Shown here: positions 51,950 to 61,388 of the stretch, one piece after another
Position numbering within the stretch: position 1 is the stretch's first letter
Layout of the letters: every line of letters begins with the position of its first letter
Source of the DNA: CAYFLR01 sp964343805
Lineage (GTDB): Bacteria; Bdellovibrionota_B; Oligoflexia; CAYFLR01
NCBI GenBank assembly: GCA_964343805.1
Contig: CAYFLR010000011.1
Location: 1-64,000, forward strand
Direction of reading: 5' to 3'
DNA length: 64,000 nucleotides
Made by a program: the position numbers and the translations under genes
The notes under the pieces: model-generated
Told to the model about the DNA's origin: nothing
Database searches by the model: none
What the model saw: only the letters and a program-made list of their open reading frames with translations

Positions 51950-52609
51950 CTAGCCGAATAGTTCTTTGGAATAGATTGTAATGGAATCAATATGCTGATA
52001 CTGCTCAGATCGAGCATGACAATAAGCCAGTTTATGAATCAATGAGAGCTGATCCCAACCTTTCCTTTTTCTCACTAAAACAAAAGCTTTTTTAATTAGT
52101 TTGAGTGCACCTTCGGGATGGAACAAATAGGCTCCTGTAGTGGAATAGCCATTAAGGAAGGGGATAATTCTGGCTTCAATGATTTGCCCTTTGGAAAAAG
52201 TCTCTTTCACATTGGTGCAGTGGTAGGTTTTTTCTTCATAGAGGTCTTTCAGGGCAAGAGATTCATTGGAATACTTTTTGACTTGAAAAATACTGTGAAT
52301 AAACTGATTAAATGTGGCGTAGACATCCTTTTCAACTTTGGGAGTGTCATATTTTATTGAATTTAAAAAGTGCTCCACCGGGCTTTCTTTCTTTACATTG
52401 GGCTGGGGAGTAAACACGCGGTCAAACAGATAATAATCCATAAAGGAGCGCATCTTTGTTTCATAAGTGGGATTATCTTCAAAAATCTCACCCGTTTTAA
52501 ACATATATTCCTTTCGGGCTTTGGTGATTTCTGGATAAAACTCCTCGCGAGTCATATGATCTAAAAGTCGATCCCAATAGTATTGGAAGCTGTCTGGAGT
52601 ATCTGTCAT
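51950..52609 (-). CDS. Conserved-looking cytoplasmic protein, unknown
   Basis: Encodes 219 residues without signal or membrane segments. Landmarks: FMDYYLFDRVF, FNQFIHSIF, KGQIIEARIIPFLNGYSTTGAYLFHPEGA. This pattern is familiar from uncharacterised proteins of delta-type proteobacteria, but I cannot name the family. It starts 26 bp after lepA on the same strand and may be cotranscribed. Confidence 0.6.
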   Translation of the reverse strand: MTDTPDSFQYYWDRLLDHMTREEFYPEITKARKEYMFKTGEIFEDNPTYETKMRSFMDYYLFDRVFTPQPNVKKESPVEHFLNSIKYDTPKVEKDVYATFNQFIHSIFQVKKYSNESLALKDLYEEKTYHCTNVKETFSKGQIIEARIIPFLNGYSTTGAYLFHPEGALKLIKKAFVLVRKRKGWDQLSLIHKLAYCHARSEQYQHIDSITIYSKELFG

Positions 52610-52634
52610 ATGAGGCTGATCCTTTATTAATAAT

Positions 52635-54449
52635 TTACTTTTTCTTATCTTTTCCGTCTGATTTTAAAATAGCTAAAAACGCATCTTGGGGAAGCTCCAC
52701 TTTCCCAATCATTTTCATCCGTTTTTTACCTGCTTTCTGCTTCTCTAAAAGTTTTCTTTTTCGGGTAATATCTCCACCGTAACATTTGGCTGTTACATCT
52801 TTCCTCAGGGCTCCTAGAGTCTCACGAGCGATAATCTTTCCGCCAATAGCCGCCTGAATGGCGATGACAAACTGATGTCGGTTCATATTGGCTTTGATCT
52901 TTTTACAAAGCTCTCGGCCTTTGAAGGTGGATTGATCTTTATGTAGTACAGCCGATAAGGCATCTATTCTCTCTCCATTAAGCATAAAATCTACTTTGAC
53001 CATTTGACTTTGCTGGTACTCGGTTAATTCATAATCCATGGAAGCATAACCACGGGTGATAGATTTTATTTTATCATGAAAGTCCATTACCACTTCAGAG
53101 AGAGGGATGGAAAACTCTAAGTGAACACGATTCTGGCCCAAGAAGTCCATCTTCTCTTGAACTCCCCTTCGTTCATTACAGAGCTTGAGAATGTTACCCA
53201 CAAATTCCGATGGGGTAAAAAGGGTTAATCTCACTAAGGGCTCTTCCATTTTTTCAATGTATTGGGGTTCTGGAAGATCATTGGGGTTTTCAATTTCCAT
53301 CACTTCCCCTTTGGTGGTTGTGCATTTATAAACTACCGTAGGAGCTGTGATAATGAGATCGAGATTATACTCTCGTTCGAGCCGCTCTTGGATAATGTCC
53401 ATATGCAGAAGACCAAGGAATCCACAGCGAAAACCAAATCCTAATGCACTGGAGGTTTCCGGTTCATATCGGATGGAAGAGTCATTCAGGGTGAGCTTTT
53501 CCAGGGCATCCTTTAAGACGGTATATTGCACAGTTTCGGTAGGAAAAATCCCACAGAAAACCATGGGTTTGACTTCAGTGAAACCGGGAAAGGGGATTTC
53601 TGTCCCATGCTTGAGATCAGTCACCGTGTCACCAATTTTAAGGTCACTGATTTTTTTAACTCCAGTGATAATGAAGCCCACTTGACCGGTAGATAATTCA
53701 GGTAAATTAGTCATGCTAGGATTGAAGATTCCAGTATTGAGAATTTCACATTGCAGGCCAGTGGCTAGCATTTTGACCTTTTGGTTCTTAGTGATACATC
53801 CATCGATCACTTTAACCAAGGTAACAATTCCTAAATAAGAATCATACCAGCTATCAAAAATAAGCGCTTTTAAAGGGGCTTCAGGATTTCCATTGGGTGG
53901 AGGCAGTTTGGTAACAATGGCTTCCATGATTTCATCCACCCCTTGACCTGTTTTTGCTGAACAGGTGAGGGCATCCTCAGCTTCAATAGCTAGCTCGTTT
54001 TCAATTTCTTCTTTGATCTCATCGGGTCGTGAGCTGGCTAAATCTATTTTGTTCAGCACAGGGAGGATCTCAACATCATTAGAAGTGGCTAAAAACACAT
54101 TAGCTAATGTTTGAGCTTCCACTCCTTGGGTGGAGTCCACCACTAAAAGAGCTCCTTCGCAGGCTGCTAAGCTCCTAGATACTTCATAGGCGAAGTCAAC
54201 ATGTCCGGGAGTATCAATGAGGTTGAGAGTGTATTCTTCGCCATCTTTGGCTTTGTATTTCATACAAACCGTTTGGGCTTTGATGGTGATGCCTCTCTCC
54301 CTTTCAAGAGCCATGTTATCCAGTAGTTGATCTTTCATTTCTCTGGATTGGACGGTGCGAGTTGTTTCCAGCATGCGATCAGCAAGGGTAGATTTACCAT
54401 GATCAATATGGGCGATAATTGCAAAATTGCGGATTCTATTTAAGTCCAT
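52635..54449 (-). CDS. lepA: Elongation factor 4 (LepA)
   Basis: Encodes 604 residues, full length. GTPase that acts on ribosomes. G1 AHIDHGKST, ERERGITIKAQT, the DTPGHVDFAYEV G3 motif and the NKIDLASS G4 motif are present; the C-terminal LepA domain ends RKRKLLEKQKAGKKRMK with its typical lysine-rich tail. Downstream on the same strand is the unknown gene 51950-52609. Confidence 0.97.
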   Translation of the reverse strand: MDLNRIRNFAIIAHIDHGKSTLADRMLETTRTVQSREMKDQLLDNMALERERGITIKAQTVCMKYKAKDGEEYTLNLIDTPGHVDFAYEVSRSLAACEGALLVVDSTQGVEAQTLANVFLATSNDVEILPVLNKIDLASSRPDEIKEEIENELAIEAEDALTCSAKTGQGVDEIMEAIVTKLPPPNGNPEAPLKALIFDSWYDSYLGIVTLVKVIDGCITKNQKVKMLATGLQCEILNTGIFNPSMTNLPELSTGQVGFIITGVKKISDLKIGDTVTDLKHGTEIPFPGFTEVKPMVFCGIFPTETVQYTVLKDALEKLTLNDSSIRYEPETSSALGFGFRCGFLGLLHMDIIQERLEREYNLDLIITAPTVVYKCTTTKGEVMEIENPNDLPEPQYIEKMEEPLVRLTLFTPSEFVGNILKLCNERRGVQEKMDFLGQNRVHLEFSIPLSEVVMDFHDKIKSITRGYASMDYELTEYQQSQMVKVDFMLNGERIDALSAVLHKDQSTFKGRELCKKIKANMNRHQFVIAIQAAIGGKIIARETLGALRKDVTAKCYGGDITRKRKLLEKQKAGKKRMKMIGKVELPQDAFLAILKSDGKDKKK

Positions 54450-54556
54450 TTTTTTCTTCGTTGTATTTATCTGGATTCGTTTAACCTATAGGTACGTAAC
54501 CCTCTGAATGTACCGAAAATATGGGTTTTAGTCAACTGAGGATTAGGGATCTTAGT

Positions 54557-55858
54557 TTATGGTTTGGGTTCGAATACTTTTTGGTAAATTGCCAAACTTA
54601 ACTCTGTATTGTATTTCGCTTTTTCATTAGATTTGAAAAAAATACCTATTAGTGGCAGGTAGGATAAAATCGGTAAGCCCTTATCATTTTCAAATTGTTG
54701 CTGATATTTAAACCCTTGAATCATCAAGCCTTTTCCTTGGTAGATCAGCAATCGACCTTTAAAATGGTTATTATGCTTCTGGGCTGCAGCTGAGGGGCTC
54801 ACTATTTTTATATCCACTTCAGAAGAAATAAGATCTTTATCTACCAACTTGGGAAGGATTTGAATATGAACCTCCAAATGAAAATGAGGTTCATGGGTTC
54901 CATTAGAAAATCTCTTTGGTTCACTACTCACGATGACTGAAGAGTAAGAGGACTTATGTCCATTTTGTCCAATAAGCAGGGGCTTGCTAATCACTTTTCC
55001 TCTGCCTTTGGTCAGTAACAATTGAAGGGTGGGATTTAAAGCGTTCCAAATTTTCTTTGGAGATTGCGAGGATGTAAGTGGTGGAAGAGGGATTTGAGCC
55101 TCATACTTTATTCCCTTTTTCTCTCCATTATTTTCAACATGTTGAATCATTACTATTTCTGTTTGAATAAGTAGAGGTTGCTTGGCGAAGAGCTCCACCT
55201 TCTCTGTGAGTGATATACCTGGTTGAAGTTTCTCTTGAATGGTTTTAAAAAAAATTTTGAATTGCTCATTATTCCAAGTAAAGCCCTTGATGATTAGCTT
55301 GCACTCGGTAATTTGGATGAGCCTGTAGTTTCCATGGTTTTGAGCTTTTAGAAGGTTTCTGGTTTTTTCAAATAAGTTCTCACAAAGTTTTGGTGAAAAT
55401 TGGTAATTCAGGATGAGAGGTTGCTGAAGGGAAAGCTTTTTTAATAAGTTATGATGATCTATCTCTGCTAGAGTTCCGCTCACTATTACTTGCTCTTGGT
55501 ATTCAGTGAATTGAAGTTCGGGGGAGGTTTTGAACAACTTCCTAAGGTTTTTATAACGTTTTTGATAGAGAGGGCTTTGCACCCAAACATTGATCAATAG
55601 GGGGGCTTTCCGGCTTTTAAATTTAACAATCAAGTTGGTTTGTCCAACCTGTATACCGTACACTAGAACCTGATTTTCAATGGGGTACTTTTTTACTTCT
55701 ACCACTCGACTATTCCCAACAGAAATGGACTTAATATCTTTAAAATAGAGCTCTTGATGTTGCCCAACCATCAATTTGAGAACTTTTGGAGACTGATTTT
55801 TGCCAAGCAGTGGGGAACACATAATTATTATGAGCAAACAGTGACTGATTCTCTTCAT
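54557..55858 (-). CDS. CpaC/RcpA-like secretin
   Basis: Encodes 433 residues with signal peptide (1-19). The N-terminal domain (about 27-80) matches the pilus-formation N-domain of CpaC-type secretins (LKLMVGQHQELYFKDIKSISVGNSRVVEV). The C-terminal 200 residues carry secretin-like parts (GRGKVISKPLLIGQNG, LPILSYLPLIGIFFKS, ELSLAIY). CpaC forms the outer-membrane pore of Flp/Tad pili. The homology is shorter and less conserved than usual, and no cpaA/B/F genes are adjacent, so an orphan secretin is likely. Third gene of an operon, overlapping the previous gene by 4 bp. Confidence 0.7.
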   Translation of the reverse strand: MKRISHCLLIIIMCSPLLGKNQSPKVLKLMVGQHQELYFKDIKSISVGNSRVVEVKKYPIENQVLVYGIQVGQTNLIVKFKSRKAPLLINVWVQSPLYQKRYKNLRKLFKTSPELQFTEYQEQVIVSGTLAEIDHHNLLKKLSLQQPLILNYQFSPKLCENLFEKTRNLLKAQNHGNYRLIQITECKLIIKGFTWNNEQFKIFFKTIQEKLQPGISLTEKVELFAKQPLLIQTEIVMIQHVENNGEKKGIKYEAQIPLPPLTSSQSPKKIWNALNPTLQLLLTKGRGKVISKPLLIGQNGHKSSYSSVIVSSEPKRFSNGTHEPHFHLEVHIQILPKLVDKDLISSEVDIKIVSPSAAAQKHNNHFKGRLLIYQGKGLMIQGFKYQQQFENDKGLPILSYLPLIGIFFKSNEKAKYNTELSLAIYQKVFEPKP

Positions 55859-56334
55859 GGCATATGATTTTGGTAAATGGGAAATGATAAGGGTGAAGAT
55901 CTTTCAGTATTTGATTGGGTATAGTGGCTGAATTGAAGATGAGTGGGTAACGTCTCTTTTATTGGATCGGTATAATAAATTTTTGATAGCGGTAATACTT
56001 TCAATAAGGGAGGAATGAGTTTGGATGAGATGCAGGATTGAAAGTTCTGTGAGCTATTTGTTTTTAAGGGAACATGAGAAGCTAACTGATAAACTGAAGG
56101 TGTTGTTCCTTCGGGTATTAGTATGAATAAATCTACATTGATAATCTGACCTTTTGGTGGAATGCTTCCTAGGGGAGATAGTTTCTTTTTAGAGAATGTA
56201 AGAATGATACTTTGAGCGGGGCACTTAAAAGTGAGGGGCATTAATGTTTTCATTGGTGGAGTCTTTTGAACTCGGCCACTTAAATAACCTAAAGAAAGCC
56301 CGCAGAAAATATATAGTATCTTTTTATTAAACAA
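55855..56334 (-). CDS. Small exported/anchored protein in secretin operon
   Basis: Encodes 159 residues with an N-terminal hydrophobic segment (KKILYIFCGLSLGYLSG) that is either a signal or an anchor. Three more cysteines, no known motif; the rest is Pro/Ser-rich. It overlaps the secretin gene by 4 bp and follows the previous gene by 4 bp, so translation is coupled. In Tad loci CpaB lies at this place, but no SAF-like CpaB sequence is visible here. Confidence 0.55.
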   Translation of the reverse strand: MFNKKILYIFCGLSLGYLSGRVQKTPPMKTLMPLTFKCPAQSIILTFSKKKLSPLGSIPPKGQIINVDLFILIPEGTTPSVYQLASHVPLKTNSSQNFQSCISSKLIPPLLKVLPLSKIYYTDPIKETLPTHLQFSHYTQSNTERSSPLSFPIYQNHMP

Positions 56335-56338
56335 GCTT

Positions 56339-57043
56339 TTAATTTGATTCTCCTTTCAACCAAGGAAAGCAATGATTTGTGGTTGGTTGACAGACTTTAT
56401 ACAAGGTGCCATTTTTAAATTGATAGAGTGCACTTAGAGTAAAATGATCAGTGCTATTTTTGAAAAAGGATTTCGGTTTTTGATGAGCTTTGAGACTTGC
56501 TTGCTCTAGCATTTTATAAGAGTTTAAAGTGCTCTCCCAATTTGTCAGATGGCTTATAATCTGAGAAAAGAAAAAAAGAAGAGAGAGGGCAGTCAAAGAG
56601 AAAGGGAAGGTGATGAGAAGGCTTTTGTTGGTTTTGAATTTATTCTCTTTAACTCCAGGAAGAGGCCTGATTATTTGATAATACCAGCTAAATTTCAACC
56701 TCTCTTGTTTGCTAGGCACTTTTCGGTAGATTCCTTGTAGGCACAGAGTCGTCATTCTTTCACAAGTTTCAAAAAAAAGAATCCGTTTAAATTGATTTGA
56801 AAAGTGGAAACGCGGGAGACGATGAGTGAGAAATTGCAGATGTTGATCCTGTTTAAGTATCTTGTGTAACAAATCTATTTTAATACGAATCAGTTGTGGG
56901 TCTGTCTGGCCTTGATTTAATTGAAGTTGAATCGATTTAAAAGTTGGCAGCGCAAGTATCATCTGCCTGCTCTGCAAAATTAATTGGTCGGCGGGTAAGA
57001 ACATAAATTGGAAATTGAGAAAGAGGAACAATAATTCTTTCAT
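56339..57043 (-). CDS. Membrane protein in secretin operon, unknown
   Basis: About 234 residues from the ATG at 57043 (start uncertain; the frame opens to 57073). An N-terminal hydrophobic stretch (LLFLFLNFQFMFLPA) and a central one (SLLITFPFSLTALSLLFFF) flank a basic region. A late Cys pair (VCQPTTNHCFP) may form a disulfide. First gene of the secretin operon; role in pilus or secretion assembly is suggested only by position. Confidence 0.5.
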   Translation of the reverse strand: MKELLFLFLNFQFMFLPADQLILQSRQMILALPTFKSIQLQLNQGQTDPQLIRIKIDLLHKILKQDQHLQFLTHRLPRFHFSNQFKRILFFETCERMTTLCLQGIYRKVPSKQERLKFSWYYQIIRPLPGVKENKFKTNKSLLITFPFSLTALSLLFFFSQIISHLTNWESTLNSYKMLEQASLKAHQKPKSFFKNSTDHFTLSALYQFKNGTLYKVCQPTTNHCFPWLKGESN

Positions 57044-57166
57044 GGAAAAAACTATTTGCATTTTTAATGCCAATGAATGATTTCCGTCAAGGGATGGTGA
57101 TTAGCGGGTGAAACTAGTTTGCTTGACTGTCCACTGTTGCCTCAAAGATAGACGATGAGTCTCGAA

Positions 57167-58985
57167 TTAGGTCGTGGTTTGTACTTTTTTAAATTCCAAT
57201 AGGAAGTGAGTTACAAAACGAGGTGAGAGACTTTTTAAATCTTCAGGGTAGTAAGCTAGCTCTGCTTCCAGATCATTGATTTTAGATACGAAGCAGTATC
57301 TTAAAACCTGGGGATGCTGAGAAAAAAATGGGTGCTGTACAAAGTGGGATTGATTTTCAGTTATCATCTGATCGACCCATTGTTTTTTAAATTGCAATGA
57401 CCAGCACCTAGGGAGATTCTGTTGCCCCTCTTCCACGGGCGCATGGTTGGGATCTAACTCGTCGATCACTTTTGCCAAGTTGGAAGTTGAAAGAGGAGTT
57501 GCCTCCAAGGAGTTATGGGAAATAAAGTGCATCATACTGGTTGTGCTGATGCGATGTAATAGGGCATTTTGGACTTTTGATAATGACTCAAGTTTATGGA
57601 TCCCTAAGACTTTGGTAAACCATATTTGGTAAAAGAAGAACATACCCATCTGGTTAAAAAGGGATTGAAGATCATTAAGGTCGTTGATGGGATGCTTTTG
57701 ATCTGGATGCTGCGGATTAAAAAGTAAGGGTATTCTTTGATCTAGAGTTTGATAAAAANNNNNNNNNNCTATATTCCATGGGGCTGAATAGTAAGTTGGT
57801 GGCCGTTCCTTGAAAAAACTCTTCTTTAAGCAGTTTATTTAGTTTTCTTCTTTGCTCTGTGAGAAGTGAATAACCTAACTGGAACAGCCGTTGTAAAGGT
57901 ATTGTTTCAATAATATGCGGCAAGAGATCGTATCGTCGATAAGGTGATTCTTCCTCTTTAGTGAGAGTCAGAAGGGCGATATTAATAATCCCTTTAGTGA
58001 AGAGGGTCATGGTGTGAAAGTTATTTCGATCAGAATAATGAAACCCACTGGCAGAAAAGGCTTTATTAATTAGAACGGTAAAGCTTTCTTGAATTTGAGT
58101 GACCAGTTCTTCGGAAAAATGTTCATTTTCCAAGGTTTCGCTAAAAAGGTCAGAAGGAGCAGCCTTGGCTTCTTGGAGTTTTTGAGTTTCATCTTCACTG
58201 AGCAGTAGATCTGTATTTTTCTCTGAGATGGAGTTGATCCCTTTAAGGGAGGTCATAATTTCTGTAATCAGACGACGGGAGGACTGATACTTAAAGATAT
58301 AGAGCGCTTCATAGGTGGACAAAAAACCCTTTTCTGAAAGTCGAATAGATCTGAAATGGTAACTTTTTTCTTCCGTGGTAGACTGAACCAGATAGCGAAC
58401 TTCATCTAGTAATCTGATGGTATAATTAGTGTCTTCTCGGTACATGGTGAGAATCATATTATTGATAATATGAAACTCTTCTTGATCAGGGGTCATCACT
58501 TCAATCTGATATCGGTTATCAGGAGTCATGAAACAGCGATCTTCGTTTGGTTGGAAAGAGCTAGGAGCTCCATCAAAGTCTTGCTCTACATAAATTTTCA
58601 GGATCTTATGGAAGTGCAATAGAACTTGCTGATGATCCGTGCTCTTTATCTCTTCCATAAATTTCGCAGGACCAATTTCTAAATAGAGTTTGAGCCAATT
58701 ATGGTATTGCTCAGGTAAAAATTCATCTTTGTTCCAGCAGTCTAGATCTGTAATGTCTTGACGTTGTTCTGGTGATAGAAAGGAGATGAGTTCCAGGCTG
58801 TCTTGCTTTCCTATTTCCATGATAGTTTGATAGATAAAGGGACCTGGCACATGAGGAACCATTTCCACGGCCTTAGGATGATAGGCTAGCTGATGTATTG
58901 CTTTAGGTAAAGTCCCCGATTGCTGATTATATAAATTGCGTATTTTGATTTCTTCAGGTAAACGTCCACCCCAGAATCGTTTCAT
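57167..58985 (-). CDS. DUF6178-like protein split by an assembly gap
   Basis: About 600 residues. Ten N at 57759-57768 break the frame: the upstream half ends NLLFSPMEY and the downstream half reads on in another frame as FYQTLDQRIPLLFNP and then to the stop at 57167, without internal stops. The two parts are one gene with a nominal gap length. It looks like the DUF6178 family of delta-type proteobacteria (MKRFWGGRLPEEIKIRNLYNQ opening; RRLITEIMTSLKGIN). No catalytic motif is seen. Cytoplasmic, function unknown. Confidence 0.65.
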
Positions 58986-59143
58986 TAAATATTTCCTTAT
59001 TACTTTATTTCAATTAATGCAGTGACTTACCTTGCTGAATTCCCTAAAGACATTTGACCTTGGGACTAAAATGCCTTAGAATATAATCTAAATCACAGAA
59101 TTGCAATAGAATTCTTCAGCCTTAAGGCGGCCAGGGAGTGTAT

Positions 59144-59581
59144 ATGCCACAAAAAACAACCACTAAGAAGGGGGCAAAGTCTTCTAAACGACTAAATGAA
59201 AGACTATCCATCCAGTTTGTAGTAGATTATATGGTCGAAGGAGCGAAATCAAAAGCTAAGTCCAAAGCCAAGAAGGAAGATAAACTTCCTGGGGACTACT
59301 TTTTTGATTTTGCAGCAAACTTAGGATCTGGAGGCGTTTTTATCCGTACTAAAAAGCCTCAAGGTGTTGATAAAGTTCTAACATTAAAGTTTACCATGCC
59401 TGGAAGCAGAAAGTCTTTAAAGGTAAAAGGTAAGGTTATGTGGGTTCAAGAGGCGGATCCCAAGAATGAAAAGGTGGTCCCTGGTATGGGTGTCCAGTTT
59501 ATCGACTTACCTTCCGATATTCGTGAGAGAATAGTTGGCTTTATTGCTAAGCAAAAGGAAGCTGGCGCTGAAATGGTCTAG
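59144..59581 (+). CDS. PilZ domain protein
   Basis: About 145 residues from ATG 59144 (GGGAG five bases upstream; a GTG two codons earlier is less likely). A PilZ fold: KRLNERLSIQFVVDY opens with the RxxxR c-di-GMP motif; NLGSGGVF takes the place of the DxSxxG motif, with Gly for Ser, so c-di-GMP binding may be weak. The rest has KVKGKVMWVQ and VPGMGVQFIDL. The N-terminal 20 residues are Lys-rich. Followed 17 bp later by a receiver-domain gene. Confidence 0.85.
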   Translation: MPQKTTTKKGAKSSKRLNERLSIQFVVDYMVEGAKSKAKSKAKKEDKLPGDYFFDFAANLGSGGVFIRTKKPQGVDKVLTLKFTMPGSRKSLKVKGKVMWVQEADPKNEKVVPGMGVQFIDLPSDIRERIVGFIAKQKEAGAEMV

Positions 59582-59598
59582 CGATTGACGGGTTTTAG

Positions 59599-59964
59599 GT
59601 GAAAATTCTAATTATTGAAGATGAGATGTCCATTGCGACTCTTTTGCAACGACGTCTTACTAAACAGGGGCATGAGGCTGATTTTGTTGAAGACTTCAGC
59701 CTCGTTCAAGAGACCTTAAAACAGCAAGATTATCACGTGGTGTTCTGTGATTTCAACATCAGCCCTCAGATGGATGGCTTTGATGTGTTCCATTTTGCTC
59801 AAAAAGAAAAATCAAACCCACCTCATTTTGTTTTCATATCAGGCGATGATGAGATTGAAGAACGCATAAAAGATGAATTGCCCGCAGATGCAGCTGTGTC
59901 TTTTTTGGCTAAACCTTTCATGGGGAAGGATGTTGCTGAGATTTTGGCAGAAATAGAATCCTAG
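59599..59964 (+). CDS. CheY-like response regulator receiver domain
   Basis: Encodes 121 residues from a GTG. Single REC domain: IIEDE acidic pair, phosphoacceptor Asp in FCDFN, ISGDD for the Thr/Ser switch, and AKPF for the conserved Lys. No output domain, so it works by protein binding. Lies directly after the PilZ gene and is probably cotranscribed. Confidence 0.9.
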   Translation: MKILIIEDEMSIATLLQRRLTKQGHEADFVEDFSLVQETLKQQDYHVVFCDFNISPQMDGFDVFHFAQKEKSNPPHFVFISGDDEIEERIKDELPADAAVSFLAKPFMGKDVAEILAEIES

Positions 59965-59973
59965 ATACACACC

Positions 59974-61341
59974 TTAAATTGAGTAAGAACCAGCAAAGAA
60001 AATAGTGTAAGAGAGAGCTTCAATTTCTTGAATAGAGGAGTCTCCTACTTTCTGAGATTCTCCGCTTCCCATTTGCATAATTCCGCCCAAGCTAATAGTT
60101 GACTCCTTAGTGCTCCAAGAAGCGGAAAAACTCCCTCCTATGAAATCGAGATGGTCTACTTGCCCCTCTTTTTTCTTACTTATTGCTGGAGCAAAAGAGT
60201 AATTTGAGAACGCTCCCAGTCTTAAAGGCAGGTTGGGGGTTAGATAGTATTCGGTACCTACAGCCCAGTTATTGACCATTTCACGGGTGTTGTCATGGGT
60301 TTTTTGAGGATCTCCCTGGGCTTTACTACCTCCATAGTAATAATGATCCATAGTGAAAAGGAACCGACTGGTAGCATAGTAAGCAATTCCAGTGTTTATT
60401 TGGATAGGGTTGTCCTCTTCAATATTTTGAAGGGGTTTATCATTGTTCAAAGAATAAACATAGGAATAATCTGCTCCGGCTTTTTCACTGTCAGTTTTAT
60501 GGGTGTTATACTCGGTTCCATTGAGTGTGAGGTGGGTACTTTGTACACTCTTATTCTCATCTGAAATATTTATCCCTTTTCGAACAGCAATTCCAAAAGA
60601 TAGCTTTTTCCACATCATCTGAAAGCCAAATACGGGCATCACTCCCATGTTATTGATGTTCAGGTAGAGGTTTTGAGATTTGGCTCCTGGTTGTTTAAAT
60701 TCTTTATCTGCGTTAAAAACGATCAGTTGAAAGTCACTAAAAATCATCTTTCGATTGTAGCCGTATAGTGTAAATCCAAGAGAGTACCAGCTCTTGGGTT
60801 GAAAGGCGATGGATGGACCTGCCAGAGTATAGTTCTCTTTCAGTTGAAAAGTTCTATAGAGAGTATTTATGTTTTGTTCTATATCAGAAACCTTACTGAA
60901 ATTGTCATTTTGGTCCATGGTAATATTGGTTTCTGTTACAACTGAAAATCCCAGTTTCATATTGCCAAGAGTCTGAATCCCTCCCACAAAGGGGGGGAAA
61001 TAATCAGAGGTGCTTTCGGTAAAATTCACTGCTTTATTTCTGTAGTTGGCGGTGAGGCTGTCGGGGTTTTGTTTTCTAACGGTTCCGAGAATGTCTTTAT
61101 AGACAATGTTGGTTGAAGTATAAGCATTGACAGAGGCTGAAATATCGTTTCCTTGGGCGAATACGAGACCGGCTGGATTGTAATAGCATCCAGCGGGATC
61201 GTCTGATACTGCAGTGTAGGCTCCTCCCATTCCAGCGCTACGGTCACCCACCAAGGTTGATTTATAGTGAAAACTTTGGAGGAACGCACCCAAAAGGGGA
61301 AAAGATATAAAAAAGGGTGTAAGAAGCAGGAATAGTCTCAC
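59974..61341 (-). CDS. FadL/TodX-like outer membrane protein
   Basis: Encodes 455 residues: signal peptide (1-20), then GDRSAGMGGAYTAVSDDPAGCYYNPAGLV, the OMPP1/FadL N-terminal hatch signature, and a long beta-barrel with alternating aromatics, ending in FAGSYSI at the C-terminal strand. FadL proteins carry hydrophobic compounds such as fatty acids across the outer membrane. Monocistronic by context. Confidence 0.83.
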   Translation of the reverse strand: MRLFLLLTPFFISFPLLGAFLQSFHYKSTLVGDRSAGMGGAYTAVSDDPAGCYYNPAGLVFAQGNDISASVNAYTSTNIVYKDILGTVRKQNPDSLTANYRNKAVNFTESTSDYFPPFVGGIQTLGNMKLGFSVVTETNITMDQNDNFSKVSDIEQNINTLYRTFQLKENYTLAGPSIAFQPKSWYSLGFTLYGYNRKMIFSDFQLIVFNADKEFKQPGAKSQNLYLNINNMGVMPVFGFQMMWKKLSFGIAVRKGINISDENKSVQSTHLTLNGTEYNTHKTDSEKAGADYSYVYSLNNDKPLQNIEEDNPIQINTGIAYYATSRFLFTMDHYYYGGSKAQGDPQKTHDNTREMVNNWAVGTEYYLTPNLPLRLGAFSNYSFAPAISKKKEGQVDHLDFIGGSFSASWSTKESTISLGGIMQMGSGESQKVGDSSIQEIEALSYTIFFAGSYSI

Positions 61342-61388
61342 TGTTCACCTCAATAAAATTTTAATTGTGTTTAGTTTGATCCCAACAA

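Noticed and set aside
55855..56334. CpaB identity from operon position
   Set aside because: No SAF-like or CpaB residues are visible; left as unknown.
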